Positions 1 to 8,325 of a stretch of DNA of 64,000 bases are shown here, piece by piece (the first letter of the stretch is position 1; each line of letters starts with the position of its first letter). The translations under genes and the position numbers were made by a program. The stretch covers positions 1 to 64,000 of the forward strand of contig NZ_FNVT01000029.1 in NCBI RefSeq assembly GCF_900108335.1, given 5' to 3'. The notes beneath the pieces were generated by a model that did no database searches, was not told the origin of the DNA, and worked only from the letters and a program-made list of their open reading frames with translations. The DNA comes from Nonomuraea solani. Lineage in GTDB: Bacteria > Actinomycetota > Actinomycetes > Streptosporangiales > Streptosporangiaceae.

Positions 1-77
1 CTGAGCGCGGGCCGTCCCAAGCGGTGTGATGGGGGTGCGACAAGGACTGTCACGAAGAGCTGAAAGGGAGGCTCGCC

Positions 78-602
78 ATGGCCACCACCATCCACAAGCC
101 GACGGCGGCAGGTACGATCGCCGCTGCTCACCGTCCTGTCGATTATGTCTGGGCGGTCGCCCGGATCTCGATCGGCTGGGTGTTTCTGTGGGCGTTTCTG
201 GACAAGACGTTCGGCTGGGGTTTCGCCACTCCGGCCAACCGGGCCTGGATCGAGGGCGGTAGCCCGACGACCGGGTTCCTGAAGGGGAGCGGCGAGAACG
301 CGCTGGGCGGCTTCTTCTCGGGCCTGGCCGGGCATGCGTGGGTGGACTGGTTGTTCATGGCCGGTCTGCTGGGCATCGGCCTGGCGCTGACCCTGGCGGC
401 CGGCCTGCGGATCGCCGCGTTCACCGGCGGCCTGTTGCTGGTCCTGATGTGGGCGGCCGAGCTGCCCCTGGCCAACAACCCGTTCATGGACGACCACATC
501 ATCTACGCCATCGTCCTGGCCGGCCTGGCCCTCGCCGGAGCGGGGACCACGCTCGGACTCGGCAACCTGCCGATCATCCAGCGCACCCCCTGGCTGAAGT
601 AG
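78..602 (+). CDS. DoxX-family membrane protein
   Basis: A 174-residue integral membrane protein with four hydrophobic segments (about residues 24-42, 86-104, 110-128 and 140-160) and the aromatic first helix typical of the DoxX/TQO small-subunit family. Members sit in the cytoplasmic membrane and are linked to quinone or thiol redox chemistry; no substrate can be assigned here. The ATG is preceded by an AGGGAGG ribosome binding site with good spacing. It is the first gene of the dormancy-like island and ends in a strong hairpin. Upstream sequence contains only a weak GGGCCGTCCC-like match to the island's recurring box, so control by the DevR-like regulator is uncertain. Confidence 0.75.
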   Translation: MATTIHKPTAAGTIAAAHRPVDYVWAVARISIGWVFLWAFLDKTFGWGFATPANRAWIEGGSPTTGFLKGSGENALGGFFSGLAGHAWVDWLFMAGLLGIGLALTLAAGLRIAAFTGGLLLVLMWAAELPLANNPFMDDHIIYAIVLAGLALAGAGTTLGLGNLPIIQRTPWLK

Positions 603-609
603 CGCGAAC

Positions 610-651
610 GACCAGACGCCCACCCCCGCCCGCCGGGGTGGGCGTCTGGTC
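610..651 (+). terminator. Long GC-rich hairpin terminator
   Basis: A 16-bp perfect stem (left arm 610-625, right arm 636-651) with a 10-nt loop lies just after the DoxX stop codon. There is no U-tract, as is common in actinomycetes. Confidence 0.75.
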
Positions 652-685
652 GGGTCCCCTTCCGGCCACAGAAATGGTGTCCGCC

Positions 686-1257
686 ATGTATCTGCCCTTG
701 TGGAGAGCCGTGGATCGGCTCCAGACGTTTCTGGTGAACCCGGTCGTCGCCTGGCTGCTCCGTACGCCATTGCATGACCTGCTGCCGGAGAGGTTCACGC
801 TGCTCGCCCTCACCGGCCGACGAAGTGGGGCCGCCATACGGCTCCCGGTGCGATACGAGCAACTTGGGGGCACCTTCACCGTGCTCAGCAGGCCATCACG
901 GCGGTGGTGGCGCAATCTCGATGACGGTGCGGCGGTTCGGCTCGCGCTGAGAGGAATGGCCCGGCACGGTAACGCCATCGTCACCCGGAAACCCCGCGAA
1001 CCGACGCAGGGAGCAGGTCACTCGAACCCACCGACGAGATCGTCGTCACCATCCATCTCGAGGCGCAGGAGCCCGTACTCGAGAAGGACCGCGCCGGCTG
1101 GCTGATCGTCGCGATCGGCGTTCTCGGCGGGCTGGCCATGGCGGCGACGGTGGCGGCACTCACCGGAGCCGCGATCGCGCACATCCTCGCTCCCGCTCAC
1201 CGAGTGCCGGTGCTGCGGCCGGCACCCGAGAGGAAGGCAGACGGTGAACAGACCTGA
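686..1257 (+). pseudogene. Frameshifted DUF385/F420-type nitroreductase-like protein
   Basis: The ATG at 686 opens a frame resembling deazaflavin-dependent nitroreductase (DUF385, split-barrel) proteins: LLALTGRRSGAAIRLPVRY followed by a short beta-rich stretch ending GNAIVT. Around 975-1015 the coding signal moves to another frame, which continues as DEIVVTIHLEAQEP, then a hydrophobic helix (GWLIVAIGVLGGLAMAAT) and a stop at 1255-1257. The second part has no start codon or ribosome binding site of its own, so this reads as one gene with a single frameshift, either a real lesion or a base error. The added C-terminal membrane helix is unusual for the family. Confidence 0.55.
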
Positions 1258-1281
1258 GAGACGTGTGTGGGGAGGACGGTC

Positions 1282-2055
1282 ATGACCGTCGTCGTCGCGC
1301 CGCCGTATCTCACTGAGCAGGCACGCCAGGACTGGGAGCTGCTGCAGCGCCAGACCCGGCAGGCAGCCGCGTTCGACCCCGGGCAGGCCGACCTGCTGCC
1401 CGAGCCGGCGCGGCGCTGGATCCTCCACGCCATCGCGCCGGGCGCGGCACTTTCTCGGGCGGTCGTGCTGACCATGCGCGGCACGATCAAGCTCGGCAAG
1501 TGGCGGCGGTTCTACGCCAATCAGGCCCTGCTGCCGCTGGAAGGCTACGTCTGGTCGGCGAGCGCCTGGCTGGGCCCGGCACCGGTGAGAGGCTTCGACC
1601 GGTACCGCGCGGGAGCCGGGGAAATGCGCTGGCGGCTGTTCAACACCGTTCCCGTGATGTCAGGCAGCGGGCCGGACATCACGAGAAGTGCTGCCGGCAG
1701 GCTCGCCTGCGAGTTCGTACTGGCGCCCGCTGCCGCGCTCGACCCGCGCGTACGGTGGAAGGCGCTCGATGAGCAGCACGCGGTCGCCACCGTCCCGATC
1801 GACGGCGAGGACCATGACGTGACGCTGGCCATCGCGCCGGATGGCCGGCTGGAGCGGGTCACCATGAGCCGGTGGGGCATTCCCGACGGCACTATCTATC
1901 GTGAGCATCTGTTCGGCATCGAGTGTGCGGACGAAGGCACGTTCGACGGGTTCACCGTTCCCGCACGTGTCCGGGGCGGCTGGTGGCCGGGGACCGACAG
2001 GTGGCCGCAGGGGGAGTTCATTCGCTTTGCCCTCGACGACGTACTGTTCCGCTGA
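1282..2055 (+). CDS. DUF6544-like protein of unknown function
   Basis: 257 residues, soluble, with no signal peptide. The order LPEPARRWILHAIAPG, then MRGTIKLGKWRRF, then an aromatic EGYVWSAS segment matches the DUF6544 family as I remember it; the family has no known reaction. The start is set at the ATG at 1282 because GGAGGA lies 5-6 bases before it; a GTG 15 bases upstream lacks one. It follows the frameshifted DUF385-like gene by 24 bases and is probably co-transcribed with it. It ends convergent to a gene remnant on the minus strand. Confidence 0.55.
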   Translation: MTVVVAPPYLTEQARQDWELLQRQTRQAAAFDPGQADLLPEPARRWILHAIAPGAALSRAVVLTMRGTIKLGKWRRFYANQALLPLEGYVWSASAWLGPAPVRGFDRYRAGAGEMRWRLFNTVPVMSGSGPDITRSAAGRLACEFVLAPAAALDPRVRWKALDEQHAVATVPIDGEDHDVTLAIAPDGRLERVTMSRWGIPDGTIYREHLFGIECADEGTFDGFTVPARVRGGWWPGTDRWPQGEFIRFALDDVLFR

Positions 2056-2062
2056 CCGGTGA

Positions 2063-2227
2063 TCAGCAGGGAAGGTCCCATCCGGACGGCGTCCGCAGGG
2101 CAAAGCTCAGCCGAGCCTTGGTGACGTTCGCTTCGATCATGTGGATCTTGGCGGCGTGCACGTCCTGGAGCAGGCGGGAGAGGTCGTGTTCGGAGGCGTG
2201 ATCGCGATACCACTGCCGTGCCCAGGA
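2063..2227 (-). pseudogene. C-terminal remnant of an unidentified gene
   Basis: Minus-strand reading from 2227 to a TGA at 2063 gives about 54 residues with strong actinobacterial codon bias (WYRDHASEHDLSRLLQDVHA, then a KIHMIEANVTKARL segment). I do not recognise the family. No start codon precedes it in frame before the sequence becomes the promoter region of the next gene, so it appears to be the 3' stump of a lost gene. Confidence 0.4.
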
Positions 2228-2235
2228 CCACCCAT

Positions 2236-2275
2236 GGGACTTCCGGCGGCACCCTTCGGGGCGAACGCCTCTGGG
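2236..2275 (+). promoter_or_regulatory. Pair of DevR-like boxes before the 2341 membrane-protein operon
   Basis: GGGACTTCCGGCG (2238-2250) and GGGGCGAACGCCTCTGG (from about 2258) resemble the GGGACCTTCGGCC / GGGACCNNNGCCTCTGACC pair seen at other promoters of the island, about 21 bp apart. Matches are weaker than at 7081 or 10995. Confidence 0.4.
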
Positions 2276-2340
2276 CGGGCGTCGGAGCGGGCGGCAGTGT
2301 GGCGATGAGGGCTCGAAGCTCTCCCATGGGGGGTTTCACG

Positions 2341-3207
2341 ATGGATGAGACGATCGTTTCCCGCAGTTGGCCACCGGCATCGGATCCGCCGCGTACCCGG
2401 CCAGGGCTTCGGTTCCGGGCGGCCTGGTGGCTGAGCGGGCTCGTGGTGGTCCTCACTGTTGCCGCCGCGGCGGCCGGTCTGTGGAGCGACGGCCTGTATT
2501 CCGGCCCGGCGGCGCTGGTCGCCAGGTTCCGCGGCAACGACCTGGCGACACTGGTCGCCGGCATGCCGATCCTGCTTGTGGCGCTCGCCGGATCGGTGAA
2601 GGGATCCACCCGCGCCGACCTGGTCTGGGTGGGCATGCTCGCGTACTCGATCTACAACTACGCCTACTATGTCTACGACCCCGCCTTTAACGACCTGTTC
2701 CTGCTGCACGTTGCCATCGTCGCCTTGTCGGCGACGTCGCTCGGCCTGGCACTCACGGAGTTGTGCGTCGCCGTCCGGGCGCGGAAGGCCATGCGCTGGG
2801 TCGGCGGCCTGCTGCTTCTGCTGGCCGCCGCGATGGTCGGCATGTACAGCGTCTCGCTCATCCGCCAGGCCGCCACAGGCGAGCTGCCGGGTGACGTTCT
2901 GCCGCTGCCGTCGGCGCAGGTCCACCTCGGCATGGCCCTCGACCTGACCATGGTGGCGCCGCCTATGGCGCTGGCGGGTTTGCTGTTGCTGCGCTCCGCC
3001 TGGGGATACGCGTTGGGCATCGCGACCTGCGTCTACATCGGGGTGTACCAGCTCAACTTCCTGGCGGCGCGGTACTTCGTAGCGGAGGCGGGCGTCCCCG
3101 GAGTGGCGCACGCCGATCCGCTGGACCTGATGATCCCGGTCCTGCTGCTGGCTGCCTTGCTCGCTCTCGCCGTCCACCCCCGCCGACCGCGCCAGCGACT
3201 CCGGTGA
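2341..3207 (+). CDS. Polytopic membrane protein of unknown function
   Basis: 288 residues with about seven or eight hydrophobic helices; the first follows a short Arg-rich N-terminus (about residues 25-45). Conspicuous features are an aromatic patch (AYSIYNYAYYVYDP) in the third helix and a long loop before helix six. The ATG at 2341 is chosen because a GGGGGGT tract lies about 7 bases upstream; a further upstream in-frame start would add a non-hydrophobic leader. The last codons overlap the GTG of the USP fragment, so it heads an operon with that fragment, a CBS protein and a flavodoxin. Function unknown; the neighbourhood suggests a stress or hypoxia role. Confidence 0.6.
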   Translation: MDETIVSRSWPPASDPPRTRPGLRFRAAWWLSGLVVVLTVAAAAAGLWSDGLYSGPAALVARFRGNDLATLVAGMPILLVALAGSVKGSTRADLVWVGMLAYSIYNYAYYVYDPAFNDLFLLHVAIVALSATSLGLALTELCVAVRARKAMRWVGGLLLLLAAAMVGMYSVSLIRQAATGELPGDVLPLPSAQVHLGMALDLTMVAPPMALAGLLLLRSAWGYALGIATCVYIGVYQLNFLAARYFVAEAGVPGVAHADPLDLMIPVLLLAALLALAVHPRRPRQRLR

Positions 3208-3356
3208 ACGCCCGGACGGCCGATCTGGTCGTGGTGGGCTCTCGAGGGCGCGGCGGTCTGGCCTCCGCGGTGCTCGGCTCGGTCAGCCATGGGGTGCTGC
3301 ACCACGTGACCTGCCCGGTCGCGGTAGTAAGGCCACGCATTGAGGAGACGTCATGA
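3204..3356 (+). pseudogene. C-terminal fragment of a universal stress protein
   Basis: Fifty codons from a GTG at 3204 (overlapping the previous stop) to a TGA at 3354 (overlapping the next ATG). The product matches only the last third of a USP domain: VVVGSRGRGGLASAVLGSVS contains the ATP-binding G-2X-G-9X-G-S signature, followed by HHVTCPVAVVR. The N-terminal beta strand and Asp of a full USP are missing. Translational overlap on both sides means it may still be translated as a linker in the operon. It is most likely a deletion product of a tandem USP gene; a functional mini-protein cannot be excluded. Confidence 0.65.
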
Positions 3357-3823
3357 ACATTGAGTCGCTGACCGCCGCGCAGGTGATGAGCCGCGTCCTG
3401 GTGGTCGTCAAACCGGACGAGTCGCCCCTGATGGCTTGGGAGCTGATGCGCCGCGCCGGTGTGCACCACCTGCCGGTCGTGGACGGCGGACACGTGCTGG
3501 GCATCCTGACCCGCGAGCAGCTCGCAGCGTCCTGGTCGGGCGGGCCCGAGCAGCAGTCGGGCCGCCAGGTCCGTGCCCTGCTCGACCGCGGTCAGCGACC
3601 ACGCGTTCGACCGGACACGCCGCTGGCAAGGGTCACGGCGGTGATGCTCGACGCCGGCTGTGATGCCGTACCGGTGCTCTCCGGTGGCGGGCTGGCCGGG
3701 ATGGTCACGGCTCGGGACGTGCTGGCGGCCGTGGCCGGACGCTGCAGGTCCGCCGAAGAGCCCGGCGAAGTGGTCGCCGGGATGTTCCACCTCGAACCCG
3801 TTCTGCCCCACGAGAACCGATAG
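3353..3823 (+). CDS. Two-CBS-domain protein (Hrp1-like)
   Basis: 156 residues with two CBS repeats (about 8-58 and 70-125): AQVMSRVLVVV...HHLPVVDGGHVLGILT and VRPDTPLARV...DAVPVLSGGGLAGMVTARDVL. CBS pairs bind adenine nucleotides. The size and setting match Hrp1/Rv2626c, a strongly DosR-induced protein of M. tuberculosis. The ATG overlaps the USP-fragment stop, so it is translationally coupled, and the flavodoxin gene starts 10 bases after its stop. It is probably expressed from the DevR-like boxes before 2341. Confidence 0.8.
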   Translation: MNIESLTAAQVMSRVLVVVKPDESPLMAWELMRRAGVHHLPVVDGGHVLGILTREQLAASWSGGPEQQSGRQVRALLDRGQRPRVRPDTPLARVTAVMLDAGCDAVPVLSGGGLAGMVTARDVLAAVAGRCRSAEEPGEVVAGMFHLEPVLPHENR

Positions 3824-3833
3824 GAGGCGCGTG

Positions 3834-4352
3834 ATGGACGCGCTGGTCGTGTACGAGTCCATGTTCGGCAACACCAAGCAGGTCGCCGAGGCGGTCGCCG
3901 AAGGGCTGGCCACCCGGCTGCGAACTGAGGTGGTCGAAGTTGGGGCCGCGCCCGCAAGGGTGGGGCCGGAAGTCGGGCTGCTTGTGGTGGGCGGGCCGAC
4001 GCATGCCTTCTCCATGAGCCGGGCCTCCACCCGCAAGTCCGCCGCCCAGCAGTCCACGCAGCCGCTGGTCTCCCAGGGGAACGGAGTGCGTGAGTGGCTG
4101 GCCGTTCTAGGCACGGCCTCGGCCGCGCTCGCCTCAGCCGCCTTCGACACCCGTGTCGCCAAGCCGCGCATGCCGGGCTCCGCCGCACGCGGCATCGCCA
4201 AGCGGCTGCGCCGCCTCGGTGTCAAGGCCGCGGCCCCGGCGCAGAGCTTCTACGTCACCGGGACGGAAGGACCGCTGGTGGCGGGTGAACTGGAGCGGGC
4301 CCGGCAGTGGGGCGAGAGCCTGGCAGCGTCGTCCCCCGTCGCGACCGCATGA
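3834..4352 (+). CDS. Flavodoxin-domain protein
   Basis: 172 residues beginning DALVVYESMFGNTKQVAEAV, where SMFGNT is the FMN-phosphate loop of flavodoxins, followed by LLVVGGPTHAF at the second FMN-contact strand. Likely a cytoplasmic FMN electron carrier or flavodoxin-like reductase. A GGAGG sequence 6-7 bases before the ATG at 3834 fixes the start. It is the last gene of the membrane protein/CBS unit, and the C-terminal part is Ala/Arg-rich. The partner is unknown; nearby nitroreductase and nitrate reductase genes point to anaerobic redox metabolism. Confidence 0.75.
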   Translation: MDALVVYESMFGNTKQVAEAVAEGLATRLRTEVVEVGAAPARVGPEVGLLVVGGPTHAFSMSRASTRKSAAQQSTQPLVSQGNGVREWLAVLGTASAALASAAFDTRVAKPRMPGSAARGIAKRLRRLGVKAAAPAQSFYVTGTEGPLVAGELERARQWGESLAASSPVATA

Positions 4353-4357
4353 AGGAT

Positions 4358-4393
4358 GGGCCGAAGGTCCTCTCGAGTGAGGGCCTTCGGCTC
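4358..4393 (+). promoter_or_regulatory. Paired DevR-like boxes upstream of the P-type ATPase
   Basis: GGGCCGAAGGTCC (4358-4370) and GGGCCTTCGGCTC (4381-4393) are 23 bp apart. The first is the exact reverse complement of GGACCTTCGGCCC, the island's consensus. The ATPase ATG is 37 bases downstream. Confidence 0.65.
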
Positions 4394-4429
4394 ACGCGCG
4401 CTCGGTACGGCGGATGATCTATTGAAGCC

Positions 4430-6856
4430 ATGGACGCTCCCCCGCATGCCCTGACCGGGCTCGCCGCCGACGAGGCCACCCGGCTGCTGGCCGAGCACGG
4501 GCGCAACGAACTGCCCGAAGCGAAACCACCCTCCCTGCCGTCCCGGGTGGCGCGCCAGCTCGCCGACCCCCTGTCGATCCTCCTGCTGATCGCCGGCCTG
4601 GTCACTCTCGCCGTTCTGCGGGAGGTGCCCGAAGGGGCGGCCATCCTGGCCATTCTGCTGGTCAACGTGGCCATCGGGGTGACCCAGGAGGTCAAGGCCG
4701 AGCAGGCGGTCCGCGCCTTGCGGACGCTGACCGCGCCGATGGCCAAGATTCGCCGCAACGGCACAGTGCTCCGGATCCCGGCAGTCGAGGTGGTGCCCGG
4801 AGACGTGATCGAGGTCGCGGCGGGCGATCGGGTGCCCGCCGACGCGCGATTGGTCGAGGCGGCCTCGCTGGCGGCCAACGAGTCGATGCTGACGGGGGAA
4901 TCGCGCTCGGCGACCAAGCGCACCAATGGGCGTACCGACGGACCGCTGGGCGACCGCGATGGCGAGCTGTTCTCCGGGACCATGGTCGTGCGCGGTTCCG
5001 GCGTTGCGGTGATCACCGCCACTGGGCCTCGCACCCAGATAGGTGCCATCGCCTCCGCGCTGCAGGGGCACGTGAAGGGACCGCTGGAAGTGGAGCTGGC
5101 CCGGGTGTCCAAACGCATCGGCGTCCTGGCGGTGGTGGCGGGCGTGGTCATGGTGGTGCTCGGCTTCACCCGGGGTGGGATCGAGCCGTTCGAACTGGTA
5201 CTGGCCGGGGTCGCACTCGCCATCGCCGCCGTCCCGGAGAGCATGGCGGCGGCCGTCACCACCGCGCTCGCGCTGGGCTCACAGCGCATGGCCAAGCTCG
5301 GCGTGATCGTACGGCGGCTGTCGGCGATCCAGGCGCTCGGCGCCACCACCGTGATCGCCTCCGACAAGACCGGCACGCTCACCACCGGCCGCCTGGCCGT
5401 GGCCGACCACGTCACCGTGCCCGGCACGGACCTGTGGCGGGCCGCCACACGCTGCAACGACGCCCGTGACGGGCTCGGCGACGCGGTGGACGTCGCGCTC
5501 CAGACCGCCGCGGCAGGCCATAGCGTACGAGCGGACGAGCCGCGGCTGGCCACCAGGCCCTTCGACGCCGACACCCGGTCGATGGCCGTCGTCACCGCAG
5601 GACCCGTGCTCACAGTGAAGGGCGCCCCAGAAGTGGTGCTGGCCCGATGCGCTCCAAGCGAGGAGGCCGACCGGCTGCTCGCCACCGTACCCGAGCTGGC
5701 CGGACGCGGGCTGCGCGTGCTGGCGCTGGCCGAGGGCGACACCGCCGACCTGGACGCGGCCGGGCTGCGCCCGGTCGGCCTGGTCGGCCTGAGCGACGAG
5801 ATCCGCCCGTCAGCGCGGCAGGCGGTGGCCGACTCCCGGGCGGGCGGCATCCGGGTGATCATGGTGACCGGTGACCACGCCGACACCGCGCGTGCCGTCG
5901 CCAAACAGGTCGGCATCGACCCGGATCCGCTAGTGACCGGGGCGGGACTGGACGGGGAGGACCGCCCGGCCCGGCTGCGTGAGGCGGGAGTGCTGGCGCG
6001 CGTCGACCCGGCGACCAAGCTGGACCTGGTACGAGCCCTGCGTGAGGGTGGCGAGGTCGTCGCGATGACCGGCGACGGCGTCAACGACGCCCCCGCCCTG
6101 CGCCATGCCGACGTGGGCGTGGCGATGGCGGGGGAGGAGGGCACCGACGTCGCCCGTGAGGCCGCCGCCGTGGTCGTCACCAACGGCGAGCTGGGCACCA
6201 TCGTGACCGGCGTACGCGAGGGTCGCCGCCTGCATCGCAACGTCGCCTCGATGATCGGTTACCTGCTGACGGGGAACATAGCCGAGATCTTCCTGGTGCT
6301 CGTCGGCCTGTTCCTCTGGCCCGACCTGGTCATTCCGCTGCTGCCGGTGCAACTGCTCTGGATCAACCTGGTGCTCGACGGCATCCCCGCCATCGCGCTG
6401 GGCGTGGACCGGGCGCCCGGCGACCCGCTGGCCACCCGGCCGGGACGGGATGGCCTGCTGTCCCGGCGGGTGCTGGCCCGCATCGGCGTGCGCTCGCTGA
6501 TCGTCGGCCTGCTGGTCGTCGCGGCCGTGGAGGCCGCCCGCCGGCTCGGCTGGGACGACACCATGGTCAGAACACAGGCCGTGCTCACCCTCGTCTTCGC
6601 CCGCCTCACCCTCGCCTACGTGGCCCGTGCCCGCCGCTGGACGTTCGAGCACGGCTGGTGGCACGGCCGCGCGGTCCTGCTCGCCGTCGCCGGGACCGCC
6701 GCGTTGCAGGCGCTGGTCACGCTGGTGCCGCCGCTGGGCGCCCTGCTCGCTCTCGCCCCGCTGCCGCCGCTCGGCTGGGCCATGGCCGTGGGAGCTGCCG
6801 TCCTCACTCCGCCTCTATGCGACCTCGTCCGACGGTGGAGCCGGACGTCCCGATAG
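4430..6856 (+). CDS. Cation-transporting P-type ATPase (CtpF-like)
   Basis: 808 residues with the full P2-type plan: an N-terminal cation-ATPase segment (GLAADEATRLLAEHGRNEL), two membrane pairs, the actuator TGES loop (about residue 162), the PES motif in M4, the phosphorylated Asp312 in DKTGTLT, the KGAPE nucleotide-site motif, the hinge TGDGVNDAP, and C-terminal helices. The architecture matches Ca2+/Mn2+-type ATPases and CtpF (Rv1997), a DosR-regulon member. The ion cannot be decided from sequence. Paired DevR-like boxes lie 37 bp upstream. No clear Shine-Dalgarno precedes the ATG, so a short-leader transcript is possible. Confidence 0.85.
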   Translation: MDAPPHALTGLAADEATRLLAEHGRNELPEAKPPSLPSRVARQLADPLSILLLIAGLVTLAVLREVPEGAAILAILLVNVAIGVTQEVKAEQAVRALRTLTAPMAKIRRNGTVLRIPAVEVVPGDVIEVAAGDRVPADARLVEAASLAANESMLTGESRSATKRTNGRTDGPLGDRDGELFSGTMVVRGSGVAVITATGPRTQIGAIASALQGHVKGPLEVELARVSKRIGVLAVVAGVVMVVLGFTRGGIEPFELVLAGVALAIAAVPESMAAAVTTALALGSQRMAKLGVIVRRLSAIQALGATTVIASDKTGTLTTGRLAVADHVTVPGTDLWRAATRCNDARDGLGDAVDVALQTAAAGHSVRADEPRLATRPFDADTRSMAVVTAGPVLTVKGAPEVVLARCAPSEEADRLLATVPELAGRGLRVLALAEGDTADLDAAGLRPVGLVGLSDEIRPSARQAVADSRAGGIRVIMVTGDHADTARAVAKQVGIDPDPLVTGAGLDGEDRPARLREAGVLARVDPATKLDLVRALREGGEVVAMTGDGVNDAPALRHADVGVAMAGEEGTDVAREAAAVVVTNGELGTIVTGVREGRRLHRNVASMIGYLLTGNIAEIFLVLVGLFLWPDLVIPLLPVQLLWINLVLDGIPAIALGVDRAPGDPLATRPGRDGLLSRRVLARIGVRSLIVGLLVVAAVEAARRLGWDDTMVRTQAVLTLVFARLTLAYVARARRWTFEHGWWHGRAVLLAVAGTAALQALVTLVPPLGALLALAPLPPLGWAMAVGAAVLTPPLCDLVRRWSRTSR

Positions 6857-7080
6857 GCCGAGGACCTTCGGTCCTACCTCCTGGCCTGTTGGCAGGGGAT
6901 CATGGAAACAGACACCCGCCGAGGTGCGAGAGATATCCCCATCCCCGCGGCGGCCCCGGCCTGGAGCCGGACCAGTGGCAGTGACCGGCAGTCACCATGG
7001 CGAGCCTGGCCGGCCAGGCAGGCGCCGTCCATCCCCACCCGGCGAGGTGTCTTCGAGCATCCGGTTTCGGCGCTGGCAAG
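6857..7080. other. Non-coding stretch with an orphan DevR-like box
   Basis: Between the ATPase and GAPDH I find no convincing gene. An ATG at 6902 with an AGGGGAT sequence before it opens 74 codons, but the composition is not protein-like. With a perfect box at 6862, it may be the site of a deleted stress gene. Confidence 0.35.
6862..6874 (+). promoter_or_regulatory. Perfect single DevR-like box without an obvious target
   Basis: GGACCTTCGGTCC, extended to AGGACC...GGTCCT on both sides, begins 6 bases after the ATPase stop codon. No second box follows at 21-23 bp and no intact gene starts within 250 bases. Confidence 0.6.
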
Positions 7081-7121
7081 GGGCCGAAGGTCCATCGCAC
7101 GCGGGACCGTAGCCTCTGACC
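7081..7121 (+). promoter_or_regulatory. Paired DevR-like boxes upstream of GAPDH
   Basis: GGGCCGAAGGTCC (7081-7093) followed 22 bp later by GGGACCGTAGCCTCTGACC (from 7103). The start codon of the GAPDH gene is about 30 bases beyond the second box. Confidence 0.7.
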
Positions 7122-7151
7122 CGTGAGCCCCGGGCGCCGGACGATGGAAGC

Positions 7152-8147
7152 ATGAGAATCGGAATCAACGGATTCGGCAGGATCGGCAGGGCCGTCGTGC
7201 GCCGCGCACTGCGCACCGACCTGGACAGCGGCCTTGACGTGGTCGCCGTCAACGACATCGCCGACGCGGCCGCGCTGGCCCACCTGCTCAAGTACGACTC
7301 CACGTACGGGCCGCTGGGCCTGCCCGTCACCGCCGCCCCCGGCTTGCTCGAGGTTAACGGCCGCAGGATCGCCGTGCTCGGCTGCACCGACCCCGCGCAG
7401 ATCGACTGGCGCGCCCACGACGTCGAACTCGTCATCGACGCTACCGGCCGCTTCCGCACCAGGGACGCTCTGGCGTGCCACCTGAAGGCCGGCGCCCGCA
7501 AAGTCCTGCTGTCGGCCCCCGGCAAGGGCCTGGACGTCACCATCGTGCCCGGCGTCAACGACGCCGCCTACGACCCGGCCCGGCACGAGATCGTCTCGCT
7601 CGCCTCCTGCACCACCAACTGCGTGACCCCGATGGTCAAGGTCCTGCACGAGCGCTTCGGCCTAATACGTGGCTTCATGACCACCATCCACGCCTACACC
7701 GGCGACCAGATGCTGCTCGACGCTCCGCACAAGGACCCGCGCCGGGCCCGCTCGGCCGCCGTCAACATCGTGCCCACCATTACCGGCGCCGCCCGCATGG
7801 TCGGCCAGGTCCTGCCCGAGCTGAACGGACGCCTGGACGGCATCGCCATCCGGGTGCCGGTCGAAGACGGCTCCATCACCGACCTGTCCGCCCAGCTCAG
7901 CCGTCCCGTCACAGCGCAGGAGGTCAACGACGCCTTCGCTGAGGCCGCCGAGAACGAACTGCACGGCATCCTGCGCCACAGCACCGACCCGCTCGTCTCC
8001 CGCGACATCATCGGCGACGCCTCCTCGTGTGTCTTTGACTCCGCCCTGACCCAGGCGAACGGTGACCTGGTCAAGGTGTTCGGCTGGTACGACAACGAGT
8101 GGGGCTACGCCAACCGGCTAGTGGAAATGGCCCGGCGGATGGTCTGA
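7152..8147 (+). CDS. gap: Type I glyceraldehyde-3-phosphate dehydrogenase
   Basis: 331 residues, normal family length. The NAD-binding motif GINGFGRIGR is at the N-terminus. Cys153 in SCTTNC is the catalytic nucleophile, followed by the expected TTIHAYTGDQ segment with the catalytic His, and the C-terminal WYDNEWGYANR is intact. It catalyses NAD-dependent phosphorylating oxidation of glyceraldehyde-3-phosphate in glycolysis. It is not beside pgk/tpi, as a housekeeping actinobacterial gap usually is, but alone behind paired DevR-like boxes. It is therefore probably a second, hypoxia-induced isoenzyme supporting substrate-level ATP formation when respiration is limited. Confidence 0.9.
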   Translation: MRIGINGFGRIGRAVVRRALRTDLDSGLDVVAVNDIADAAALAHLLKYDSTYGPLGLPVTAAPGLLEVNGRRIAVLGCTDPAQIDWRAHDVELVIDATGRFRTRDALACHLKAGARKVLLSAPGKGLDVTIVPGVNDAAYDPARHEIVSLASCTTNCVTPMVKVLHERFGLIRGFMTTIHAYTGDQMLLDAPHKDPRRARSAAVNIVPTITGAARMVGQVLPELNGRLDGIAIRVPVEDGSITDLSAQLSRPVTAQEVNDAFAEAAENELHGILRHSTDPLVSRDIIGDASSCVFDSALTQANGDLVKVFGWYDNEWGYANRLVEMARRMV

Positions 8148-8325
8148 ACTCGCTATGGCCGTAAAACTCGCGCAGCCCGTGCCCCTTTCGTCTGCCGCAC
8201 CCCGGGGGACGGGGGATCTGGCTGACGCGCCGGCTGGCCGTCGAGGTCGTCTTCACCACCGGCCCCGACGGCCACCGTGCGGCTGGGCATGCGGCCACCC
8301 TGCCTGACGCGCAGAGCTCGGCCCT

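Noticed and set aside
4255..6240. Long minus-strand open frame opposite the P-type ATPase
   Set aside because: Ser/Arg/Pro/Thr-rich composition typical of the complement of GC-rich coding DNA; the plus strand holds all ATPase motifs.
6902..7126. 74-codon open frame before gap
   Set aside because: Pro/Arg/Ser-rich, overlaps the DevR-like boxes of gap, no family resemblance.
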